Positions 1 through 7,032 of a DNA stretch of 11,886 nucleotides are shown here, in pieces; position 1 is the stretch's first letter; each line of letters opens with the position of its first letter. This DNA is from Candidatus Hydrogenedentota bacterium (GTDB lineage: Bacteria > Hydrogenedentota > Hydrogenedentia > Hydrogenedentales > CAITNO01): the NCBI GenBank assembly GCA_022710255.1, contig JAKLHG010000067.1, positions 1 to 11,886 of the forward strand, written 5' to 3'. The position numbers and the translations under genes were made by a program. Under the pieces are notes generated by a model, which was given only the letters and a program-made list of their open reading frames with translations, had not been told where the DNA came from and did no database searches.

Positions 1-823
1 GGAACAACACCGGGTTGGGCGCACAGTCGCCGAAGCGCAGCGAAGAACCCGTGTGAAAGTCGATCTGGTTGAAGCCCAACCGGTGCACCAGGTCAATCCA
101 CTGGTCCACAGTGGCTTCCGTCAGGGAACCAAAATCGAAGAGGTAGGAGCCGCGGTTGCCCGGCGTGTCCAAGGCCCAGGGTCCGCCAATGGGCGGCTGG
201 GCGGCATCCTTGTGTTTGGGCAGACCCGGCGCTGCGGCAACGGCGTCTTTCAAGACTTCGCGCAGTAAAGCCGCAGGCGTGGCGACAACCGCCACGGACG
301 CGCCCGGGATGCCGAAGCGTTTGTAAGCGGTGGCCAACAATTGTTTCGAGGGGCCGGGAATTTCCGGCACATTGGTCTGCAGGTCGAGGGCCAGCGCGCA
401 GGCCGCAAAGGCGTCCTCAAGGGTGCCTTTCAGATTCAGCGGTACATTCAGAAAGGTCATTTCATCCACCTCCGCGTCGCTCAAGGATAACACGGAAAGA
501 ATGAAATACCGGGGCGGCCGTTCCACACGCAAGATCGCCTCGATGCCGCTTTCGCCAAATACGACATGCAGGGTTTCGCCTTCCGCCGTTACCGCGGAGA
601 CGTCATGCGCAGTGTCGCCTTTTCGGATACGGCAGAAGGGAAAGGTCGATCCCGGGGCGATGAGATTTTGGCCGCTTGCCTTGTCCAAGAGGGCCACGGT
701 GCGTCCTGTCCCGTCCAATTCCCATCGGACAAATTCCGTTTCCACCACGGGGCCTTCCGCGAAGGCCGCCGGCAGGGCGACGATGGTGATCAGGAAAACA
801 CACAAAACGATTAGAGTACGCAT
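1..823 (-). CDS. Secreted glycosidase-like (beta/alpha)-barrel protein, 3' end beyond window
   Basis: The first 274 codons are visible; the frame stays open to the left edge, so the C-terminal part is missing. The ATG is preceded by GGGAG about 8 nt upstream. Residues 1-22 are a clear signal peptide (MRT, a hydrophobic stretch, then AAFA before EGP). Residues 25-210 read as a beta-rich N-terminal domain. From about residue 213 the motifs NRGSYLFDFG, VDQWIDLVHRLGFNQIDFH and RFGDC look like the opening strands and helices of a (beta/alpha)8 barrel, as in many glycoside hydrolases. I cannot assign a CAZy family, and the catalytic region is probably off-window. It starts 42 bp downstream of the esterase gene stop and could be co-transcribed with it. 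Gene reality is well supported; function is inference. Confidence 0.8.
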   Translation of the reverse strand, partial: MRTLIVLCVFLITIVALPAAFAEGPVVETEFVRWELDGTGRTVALLDKASGQNLIAPGSTFPFCRIRKGDTAHDVSAVTAEGETLHVVFGESGIEAILRVERPPRYFILSVLSLSDAEVDEMTFLNVPLNLKGTLEDAFAACALALDLQTNVPEIPGPSKQLLATAYKRFGIPGASVAVVATPAALLREVLKDAVAAAPGLPKHKDAAQPPIGGPWALDTPGNRGSYLFDFGSLTEATVDQWIDLVHRLGFNQIDFHTGSSLRFGDCAPNPVLF

Positions 824-865
824 GGCCACATCTCCCGAAGGTTTGGCAGGATATAGTTGGAGTGT

Positions 866-3010
866 CTATGCTGAATGCCCGGGGCGGAATCGGTACAGGG
901 CTGTGATTCCGATGAGGACAAGAAACGCCAATAGAGCAAAGAGTCCGCCCGGCGATGCCGTCGGCGTGGTCTTGATCACTTCCACATGCACCGGCCCGAA
1001 AACACGGGGACTCTTCGAGCCGTCGTCATATTCACAGGTATAATCGCCGCTGTCCGAAATGCTCAGCGCCATAATATGCAGGGTGCGCCAGCGGCTGCCC
1101 TGTATGGAGCCGATGTCATTCAGCGGCTGCCCGTCCTTCATCCACTGAAAGGTGGCATAGGATACCGGGTCGGGGACCACCAGGCAGAACATATCGCCCT
1201 CGCTGAAGACGCCGCCTTCCGTGTTGGCGCAGCTGGATTCAAGCGTGATAAAGGGCGTCAGCGCGGCCTGGACGTAGAGGTCGCGCCCCCCCAGCGGCAT
1301 AAAGTAGTCATACTCCTGCTGGTTGGTATACCCGTCGCCGTCGGCATCACCGTTGAAAGCGAAGAAGCGGGGCAGCATCCGGTAATTCATCGGGTCGGGC
1401 ACGGTAAGTTCCAGTTGGATCTCCTCGTAACTGGTTGCCGCGAAAACAAGAGCGGAAGGCAGCAGCCTTGAAACGGAGTCACCCAAGAGAAAATAAGCCG
1501 AGAGAATACTATCCAGCCCGCGAAGGACCGACAAGGCCAGGCCGTCCGTGCCGCCAAGATCGGTGCGCATCTGGGCCAGGTTTTGCGCCCACGCGGCAAA
1601 CGCGACTTCGTGGCTGATACCGCCGAAAGGACGCAGGTCCAAGTCAGGATTGCGCAGGCACGCCTGAATCAGGCCGAACTCACAGCTTTCCAGCATACCG
1701 TTGCCGTAGATTTGAATCTCGGGTTCCATCTGGAAGCCGCCGTTGGCGTCACATACATCGGGCGCGAAACTGAAACCATTAAGATGTTCCGTATAGGGCG
1801 CACTTGCCGTGTTCAGGTAAAGCAAGAATGCGTCAAAATCATCCTCATCAATGGGCGGCGGATCCTGGTATGCCAGGACGCCATTGTGAGTGAACACACC
1901 GTTGCCTGTTCCCGGCCCGCCCAACGGGCTATCGTCAAGATCACGAATCGTATCGTCATCCACCACCTCGAGGCGGGCCATACCGGCACCACCGTCCAGG
2001 GCGACCGCCAGCGTATAGGTTTCCCCTGAACCGGAAACGCCGATAACAGAGAGGGCCTTGGTTTCCAGGAATGGGGTGAAGTCGGAGGCGTCCACGCCGC
2101 TCACCAGTTCCGAAAAACGGACCTGGAACTCGGCCTGCGCGGCGGTAGCGCTCAGTAGTTGCACCTCGAGGACGCGCGGCCAGGACAGCCATTCCGCGTA
2201 AAACTCGTCCATGCATCGGCGTGCCACCACCTTGTATCCGTCCGGGGTAAGATGAACATCACCGTCCACCAGCGCTTCCGCCGGCGCTGTGTAGAGAATA
2301 TTACCGCCCGGCATGGGATCGTAATCGGGGTACCCGCCCGGATACGGCACGGACCGTGGGGGGATGGGCGGATCCGCCTGGGGAATGCCATAGGTATATT
2401 GCATGAGGCCGAGATTGTGGATATAGAAAACGCGATCTTTTCCCTGTACCAAGGCCAGTTTCTTCTGCTCAAGCGCGGTAATGGCCTGGTTTGCTTCTGT
2501 AGGCAACACCTCCACATAATCATGATCAGCGAAACTGTATCCGCACAGTCCGATACGGATATCGGGACGTAGCGCGAGAATAAAGTCAATGGCCGTTTCT
2601 ATGTCCGCCGTGATGGCGTTGAACAAATTTTCCTGTTGCACTGGGCTCATGTCGGGTGTCCAACGGCCGTACAGAATGTCATTGCCGCCCAGGCTTAAAT
2701 GAACAATATCTATGGTCGGATGCAGGGCCAGCTCTTCGGCCACAATGGCGAGCATGGCCGGTGCGATAAATTCATCGGCCTGGATACCAACCACGGAGGT
2801 GCGAAATCCGATGGACCGGTAATTCTCATACCCGGCATACTCCGGCAACACCTCCTGGTAGGTGTCGAAAGCCTGCATCAGCGCGCTCCAGCTGTCGCCC
2901 GCAAGCAGGATGCGCGGCACAGGATCAGCGGCGGTCGGGACCGTAACCATCAACAGGGACATCAACACCAGGCTAAACCAATTCAGCCGCAAATGAACGT
3001 ACTGCATCAT
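866..3010 (-). CDS. Multidomain secreted SGNH/GDSL hydrolase with Ig domain and C-terminal membrane tail
   Basis: 714 residues. The ATG at 3010 has CAGGAG 8 nt upstream; a second ATG follows immediately. Residues 1-28 are a signal peptide. The SGNH fold is visible at residues 33-275: GDS with Ser40, Gly75, GGND with Asn110, and His253 in DGDVHLTPDGY, giving all four signature residues. The usual Asp three residues before His is Gly250, with Asp at -4 and -2, so the acid position is shifted. Residues 280-377 resemble the beta-sandwich repeat found in PVC-type adhesins (VSGVDASDF, SGSGETYTL). Residues 555-566 form a complete EF-hand loop (D-A-D-G-D-G, Glu at position 12). Residues 590-678 look like an Ig domain (Cys609, Trp623, DSGDYTC with Cys659). 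Residues 686-706 are a PGG-preceded hydrophobic segment followed by Arg/His, like a C-terminal sorting or anchor signal. Likely an extracellular or surface-held carbohydrate esterase or lipase; substrate unknown. Confidence 0.88.
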   Translation of the reverse strand: MMQYVHLRLNWFSLVLMSLLMVTVPTAADPVPRILLAGDSWSALMQAFDTYQEVLPEYAGYENYRSIGFRTSVVGIQADEFIAPAMLAIVAEELALHPTIDIVHLSLGGNDILYGRWTPDMSPVQQENLFNAITADIETAIDFILALRPDIRIGLCGYSFADHDYVEVLPTEANQAITALEQKKLALVQGKDRVFYIHNLGLMQYTYGIPQADPPIPPRSVPYPGGYPDYDPMPGGNILYTAPAEALVDGDVHLTPDGYKVVARRCMDEFYAEWLSWPRVLEVQLLSATAAQAEFQVRFSELVSGVDASDFTPFLETKALSVIGVSGSGETYTLAVALDGGAGMARLEVVDDDTIRDLDDSPLGGPGTGNGVFTHNGVLAYQDPPPIDEDDFDAFLLYLNTASAPYTEHLNGFSFAPDVCDANGGFQMEPEIQIYGNGMLESCEFGLIQACLRNPDLDLRPFGGISHEVAFAAWAQNLAQMRTDLGGTDGLALSVLRGLDSILSAYFLLGDSVSRLLPSALVFAATSYEEIQLELTVPDPMNYRMLPRFFAFNGDADGDGYTNQQEYDYFMPLGGRDLYVQAALTPFITLESSCANTEGGVFSEGDMFCLVVPDPVSYATFQWMKDGQPLNDIGSIQGSRWRTLHIMALSISDSGDYTCEYDDGSKSPRVFGPVHVEVIKTTPTASPGGLFALLAFLVLIGITALYRFRPGHSA

Positions 3011-3145
3011 GTGTATTACTCCTGAAATTTCCCGAAGGATATCGTAAAAGGCTTACAAACCCTACCAGTAACGCGCTTGAAAAAAGGAATAAACAAAACA
3101 GCGGTAGTTTCCCAAGAGCAGTGTATGCCTTCTTAAAACAAACTT

Positions 3146-3158
3146 CACGCTAAGCGTG
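3146..3158. promoter_or_regulatory. 13-bp palindrome at predicted transcription start
   Basis: The sequence CACGCT-A-AGCGTG is a perfect inverted repeat with a single central base. It lies a few bases downstream of the candidate -10 element at 3167-3172, about +2 to +14 relative to the likely start of the SGNH transcript. That position fits a repressor operator or a short 5' hairpin. Which of these it is, if either, cannot be told from sequence. Confidence 0.3.
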
Positions 3159-3166
3159 CACAAGAA

Positions 3167-3175
3167 AGTATAGCA
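3167..3175 (-). promoter_or_regulatory. Extended -10 promoter candidate for the SGNH hydrolase gene
   Basis: On the minus strand the sequence reads TGC-TATACT, a TGn extended -10 element differing from TATAAT at one base. No good -35 box is present at 16-18 bp, as is common for extended -10 promoters. It would give a leader of about 150 nt before the ATG at 3010. The same GTGCTATA core occurs before the GH89 and serpin genes. Confidence 0.45.
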
Positions 3176-3210
3176 CAAAATAAAATGGGAATTGGGGGTA
3201 TCAGCAACCG

Positions 3211-3435
3211 CTATAAGGATGCCGGCAACATTCTCAAGGGCAGGGCCTCAAGGTGCTCTCCCAGGGCATAGGACTGCAAACCGGGGTATACGACAAAAAG
3301 GTGGTCCAACTTGAGGTCGTCGAAGACCACGTGCATGATTATAGTCGAACGGGGCGCATCTTGGTCCGCATTCAGCCGGCAGTGTATTTGCCGGGTGTAA
3401 AACCTTTCAGGAAAATTACCAGACACGACCGTCAA
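3211..3435 (-). pseudogene. Probable C-terminal remnant of a lost gene, DUF4143-type ATPase-like tail
   Basis: A 74-codon frame can be read only from a TTG codon with a TGA two codons upstream. There is no ribosome binding site and no ATG. Its second half (about residues 38-71) reads as well-formed protein: DDLKLDHLFVVYPG followed by YALGEHLEALPLRML. From memory this resembles the last strands of AAA-type ATPases with a C-terminal DUF4143 domain, where a 'L-x-V-V-Y-P-G' strand is followed by '.. I-E-A-L-P-L ..'. The first half (residues 1-30) does not look like that family. I therefore call it a decayed 3' end left by rearrangement rather than a working small gene. An independent small protein, or chance, remain possible. 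Confidence 0.35.
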
Positions 3436-3494
3436 TTTTCAAGGGGCTTTTCAGATGAGTCAAGTTTCTTTTGCTATTCAGTGCTTAAGTAAAC

Positions 3495-5708
3495 TCAGAG
3501 CGTTCCCGGCAGGGCCCCGGAGCCATATTTCTCCCATAGACGTCGCGCAACGGTAATCGTATCGCCTGAAGATTTGTCCGGATAGGATTCCTTTCCATGA
3601 GTCCAGGCGGCCTCCCAGTCGCGTATGTCCTTTTCAAACCCTTCCGCGTCAAAGGGTTTCCCCGCCTTGAGGGAAGCGTCCAGGCGCTGCAGGAACTGTT
3701 GCCAGCGGGGCAGATAGAACCCCACAGTCAGGCCTGCCCACTGCTTGGCCGCGTAGTCGTTCAGGGGACTGGCCGCAGGGCCCCACAGGGTAATCTGGTT
3801 GCGGGCGTTCCATTCGTAATGGGCTTTCTCCTCTTCCGTGCAACCCCAATACCGCGCATCGGCCAGCCAGCGGCCCAGGAGAAATTCCTCCCGCGTGGCC
3901 AGCAGGGCATCGGTATCGCGCAGCAGTTCCAAGAACCGGTTCCCTGCCACACGTAACCTTTCACGGTCACCGGTGTGGTATGCCGACGCTATTGCCGCCC
4001 GGAATGGGACCGCCAGGTCCGACAACACCTGCCGCAGCACATGCGCCAGGTCGTATCGGAAAGCATCGTTATTGCCAAGCTCGTTTGCTGCGGTCAGCAG
4101 GAGCGAACAGGCTCGGGCAAGCTGCACCACGTCATAGTTGCGTTGGCTTCCCGGCACCGTTTCCGCGCTATCCAGCTTCGGCCGCATGCACAGGTCCGAA
4201 ACGGCGCGTCCAGGCACCTGATAGGCCGTCGCCAACAACAGCCGCCACGCCTCCGCCGCGTTTGCGTTGTCCCGCCCATACCTTCGCCGCGCGTAGGCAG
4301 CAACCCAGGCGTTCAGGTCAGAACATTGCGGCCGCCAGAACAGTTCGCCCATGAGGTCGTACACCACGGGGGTGTAATCCAGTCCCTCCATGATCAGCCC
4401 CATGCCCCGCAGATCACCCCGTTCGGCGCTGTTCACGGCCTTGTCCAGGTTCTGCGTGATCTGCGGCAGCCCGCCATGCAGGGTTACCTGGTTACCGAAA
4501 TTATGAATGATACACCATATCCAGGGTTTCCCGTAAAAGGCCTTTGTAAGTTCCCAGGCAGGCTTGAATTCACACCACAGGTCCAGCACAAGCATCTTAT
4601 CGTTCGGCAACGCAGTCAACAGGGCTTCCGTCTGGGCTTCCTTCCAGAATTCGGGATTGTTGACGAAGAGCCAGCCCTGCATCAGCCAGACCGCATCGGG
4701 GTCGGCCGCCGCCATGGCGCCATACACCGCCTCCGCCATGGCCTTGATAAAGACGGGGTCATCGCTCGGCGGCGACATCTCGATGAAGGTGTCCGACGCG
4801 TAATAGTGGTCGGTTCCGAAAAGGCGGGTCTGTTCCTCCACGAAACGCCGGCCCACCTCCCGGAACAACGGGTCCCGGGGATCCACGAACGTGGTGCCCG
4901 GGAACCCGCACCAGCTGGGAAGTTTTTGATAGTTCGCTTCCGGCCGCACCCTGGAAAGCGCTTCCGGCACATGGCCGGTGAATCCCTGCAATACGGGCGT
5001 CATGCCAAAGGCACGCTCCCGTTCCAGAATTTTCCGTTGCAGCGCCGCGTGCCGATCTATCCAGTCCCGCGTCAACGGACCACCCCAGCCGTCCATGCAG
5101 CCCATCCAACCGAAGGGCAGGTAGGCCGGACCGACAAAGAACGCATCCAGGTCGGCGTCACTCAACCCCAGGTCCCGGTACACCGCCTGCCAGACCGCCT
5201 CCTGCCCCGTCACCGACAGCGGCAGGTTAATCCCCTGCAGCGCCATCCAGTCGATCACCTGTTCCCACTGCGGCCAGTCCCAGAACGCCATGGAATAACT
5301 GAATACGCAATAGTTGAAACAGTACCGGTAGCGGAACGGGGTGACCACACGTGTCTTTTCCTCCGGCGGCGGCAGCGGGTCGGGCAGTTCAGGTGGCGCG
5401 TTCCAGGGGGACACGTTCACTTCGCAGCAGGTTTTCAAATACCAGTTCAACGCCGAGGTCAAGGCAACACCGCTGGAACCGCGCAAGACCACCTTACCCT
5501 CACGCCCTTCCACTTCAAACACATCCAGCCCGTTCTCCTGCGGCAGGGCCTCAAACAGAAAGGCCTCCTCATGGTTCGGGAGCAGGCGTGTAACCAGGCC
5601 CCGTGCGGTTTCCTCCGCGGTTTCCGCCGGCGCGGAAATACACCACCATAGCAGGGCCATTGTCCCCACGACCGGCAGGAGACGTCCGAACATTCCTGTG
5701 TTTTTCAT
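3495..5708 (-). CDS. Secreted alpha-N-acetylglucosaminidase (GH89, NAGLU family)
   Basis: 737 residues, close to the 743 of human NAGLU. It hydrolyses terminal non-reducing alpha-linked N-acetylglucosamine, as in heparan sulfate (human enzyme) or mucin-type glycans (clostridial enzymes). ATG at 5708 with AAGGA 7-11 nt upstream. Residues 1-29 are a signal peptide. Residues 35-125 are the small N-terminal domain (ALNWYLKTCCEVNVSPWN). The barrel runs from about 126 to 460 with hallmark stretches: YRYCFNYCVFSYSMAFWDW, MALQGINLPLSVTGQEAVW, GWGGPL, DTFIEMSPPS, VWLMQGWLF, WIWCIIHNFG. By family alignment Glu310 (in DTFIEM) and Glu441 (in IMEGLDYTP) are the acid/base and nucleophile equivalents of human Glu316 and Glu446. 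Residues 460-737 are the helical C-terminal domain. It lies 73 bp after the preceding gene and has its own promoter candidate. Confidence 0.96.
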   Translation of the reverse strand: MKNTGMFGRLLPVVGTMALLWWCISAPAETAEETARGLVTRLLPNHEEAFLFEALPQENGLDVFEVEGREGKVVLRGSSGVALTSALNWYLKTCCEVNVSPWNAPPELPDPLPPPEEKTRVVTPFRYRYCFNYCVFSYSMAFWDWPQWEQVIDWMALQGINLPLSVTGQEAVWQAVYRDLGLSDADLDAFFVGPAYLPFGWMGCMDGWGGPLTRDWIDRHAALQRKILERERAFGMTPVLQGFTGHVPEALSRVRPEANYQKLPSWCGFPGTTFVDPRDPLFREVGRRFVEEQTRLFGTDHYYASDTFIEMSPPSDDPVFIKAMAEAVYGAMAAADPDAVWLMQGWLFVNNPEFWKEAQTEALLTALPNDKMLVLDLWCEFKPAWELTKAFYGKPWIWCIIHNFGNQVTLHGGLPQITQNLDKAVNSAERGDLRGMGLIMEGLDYTPVVYDLMGELFWRPQCSDLNAWVAAYARRRYGRDNANAAEAWRLLLATAYQVPGRAVSDLCMRPKLDSAETVPGSQRNYDVVQLARACSLLLTAANELGNNDAFRYDLAHVLRQVLSDLAVPFRAAIASAYHTGDRERLRVAGNRFLELLRDTDALLATREEFLLGRWLADARYWGCTEEEKAHYEWNARNQITLWGPAASPLNDYAAKQWAGLTVGFYLPRWQQFLQRLDASLKAGKPFDAEGFEKDIRDWEAAWTHGKESYPDKSSGDTITVARRLWEKYGSGALPGTL

Positions 5709-5736
5709 TGCTCTTCCTTACGGTGTGGCGCAGCCG

Positions 5737-5765
5737 GGTATAGCACTTCCGAAGAATCTATCGAA
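5737..5765 (-). promoter_or_regulatory. Extended -10 promoter candidate for the GH89 gene
   Basis: Within the 73-bp gap between the two glycosidase-like genes, the minus strand reads TTCGAT (5760-5765), 17 bp, then TGC-TATACC (-10 at 5737-5742, TGn at 5743-5745). The -35 match is poor. The likely start near 5730 leaves a leader of about 20 nt that contains the Shine-Dalgarno. It could let the GH89 gene be transcribed independently of the gene upstream. Confidence 0.4.
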
Positions 5766-5781
5766 CCGATGATCCGGGCGC

Positions 5782-6945
5782 TCAGGGCCGCTGCTTCGCC
5801 TCCGCCACAATTGGCGCCAGATCAAATCCGAGCGATTCCCCTTTGCTCAATTTATCGCGCGCGGAACGGACGGCTTCCTCCGCGCCGGGCGGCACATCCT
5901 GCCCCTTCCACCAGTTCATCCGTTCACTGTAACACCAGGCGTACCTGTCGGTAGTCTTGAGCGCGTAATACACATTATGCTCAAACCATTTTGGACGTTC
6001 TTCTGCTGTCATTTTATTGCCCAGTACCGGATCGGCACGGAGGCCGAAATACTGGTCCACGTATAGCGCCGAACCGGCCCGCGCGTGTTTGTTATACGCC
6101 GGCCACAACGCAGGATCCACCAAATATAGCGCGTTCTGTTTCATCCGGTGATAGGCCTCGTAATAGCGGTCCGTGGATTCATAGTAATAGGCGTTTTCAT
6201 TGCCGTCGGTCAGGGTCGCCCCGGGTTCGGCCGCGTCCAGCATGCCGTTCAAGAACGCGGGATACAACCCATACGGGTGCAACTCCAGCGCTTTTGCACG
6301 GGCTACGGGGTCGGACGGCCGGCAGAAATCGTCAAACAAGGCAAACTGGTAGAGGGACAGTATCTGCGGGTTGGGCAGTTCACGCTGGACGGCACGCATG
6401 AACTGGGCACCGCGCGCTCGTGCCTGAACCCGATAATCATCAAAAGACTTTTCAGCCATGTGTGCCGTCTCGGCATAGTTCCAGGGATTTTTTCCATAGG
6501 GTTCCGGATCGAAGCAGATGCCGACACATCTTCCCAGTCTCGCGGCCCGGGTAACCAGACCTGTGTTCGCCTCTATCACACGCCACTGTTCCTCGTTAAA
6601 CCAGTCCTGCTCCGACGCCGCCCATACGACCACAAAGTTGTCGGTGAACTTCTCCCAGGCAATATTCGAAACGTTTTCGTAATCCTCGGCAAACTGCGCG
6701 GCGGCCATGGGCGTTGGCTCCAGTACGTTACCGCCACCCTTGAGTTTGAACACCAGACCATCGAACGGCTTCTTCTCCATCTCACGGATATTGGCACGGA
6801 TATAGTCCGGCATGGGCACATCCCAGCCATACTCAATGAGTTTCTTCTCCAGCATCGCCGGTCCGTTCACCGGTTCCTCGCACCAAGCGGCGGCGGTAAT
6901 GACCAGCATGACCACCAAGGTGCCTGACAGACATGATATTTTCAT
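5782..6945 (-). CDS. Secreted glycosidase-like protein of unrecognised family
   Basis: 387 residues. ATG at 6945 with AAAGGAAG about 7 nt upstream. Residues 1-20 form a signal peptide; Cys22 is preceded by Trp, so this is not a good lipobox. I do not recognise the family. Evenly spaced strand-like segments suggest a (beta/alpha)8 barrel: FDGLVFKL (61-68), FVVVWAA (104-110), CVGICFDPEPYG (140-151), QILSLYQFALFDD (194-206), LTDGNENAYYYES (245-257), ALYVDQYFGL (293-302) and YAWCYSERMNWW (335-346). The acidic residues ending these strands (Asp146/Glu148, Asp205/Asp206, Asp247/Glu250, Glu341) sit where retaining glycosidases place their catalysts. This arrangement, the signal peptide and the GH89 gene 73 bp downstream make a glycan-active role plausible but unproven. 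Confidence 0.85.
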   Translation of the reverse strand: MKISCLSGTLVVMLVITAAAWCEEPVNGPAMLEKKLIEYGWDVPMPDYIRANIREMEKKPFDGLVFKLKGGGNVLEPTPMAAAQFAEDYENVSNIAWEKFTDNFVVVWAASEQDWFNEEQWRVIEANTGLVTRAARLGRCVGICFDPEPYGKNPWNYAETAHMAEKSFDDYRVQARARGAQFMRAVQRELPNPQILSLYQFALFDDFCRPSDPVARAKALELHPYGLYPAFLNGMLDAAEPGATLTDGNENAYYYESTDRYYEAYHRMKQNALYLVDPALWPAYNKHARAGSALYVDQYFGLRADPVLGNKMTAEERPKWFEHNVYYALKTTDRYAWCYSERMNWWKGQDVPPGAEEAVRSARDKLSKGESLGFDLAPIVAEAKQRP

Positions 6946-6966
6946 GGATAATCTTCCTTTCCGTTT

Positions 6967-6980
6967 CCTGCTTCCGCAGG
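6967..6980 (-). other. Short leader hairpin CCTGC-GGAA-GCAGG
   Basis: A perfect 5-bp GC-rich stem closes a four-base GGAA loop on the minus strand, 21 bp upstream of the ATG at 6945. It lacks a following T-run, so it is not a standard terminator. It could shape the translation leader of the secreted protein gene or be a partial processing site. The 87-bp gap it sits in has only a weak resemblance to the GTGCTATA promoter core (GAGCAATACC near 6977-6986). Confidence 0.25.
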
Positions 6981-7032
6981 TATTGCTCCTAAAAAAGATC
7001 CTTCTTTCCTCTTGTGGACGCGGGCCGTTGGG

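Larger units (their letters stand above)
3011..3494. other. 484-bp intergenic region, AT-richer than the flanking genes
   Basis: No intact gene is supported here. It contains a probable gene remnant on the minus strand (3211-3435), a candidate promoter and a short palindrome for the downstream SGNH gene (3146-3175), and an A/T-rich leader of roughly 150 nt before the SGNH start. I see no tRNA, insertion-sequence end or convincing terminator behind the GH89 gene. Confidence 0.6.

Noticed and set aside
330..1043. 237-codon open frame on the plus strand
   Set aside because: It spans the junction of two minus-strand genes with good starts and signal peptides, and its translation is low in structure and high in Arg/Ser/Thr.
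3253..3492. 79-codon plus-strand frame in the intergenic region
   Set aside because: No ribosome binding site and no recognisable motif. The opposite strand gives a more protein-like sequence over the same bases.
3975..5651. 558-codon open frame on the plus strand
   Set aside because: It lies wholly antisense to the GH89 gene, which has catalytic motifs and a proper start. The plus-strand translation is rich in Arg, Pro, His and Gln and shows no domain, as expected of a shadow frame in GC-rich DNA.
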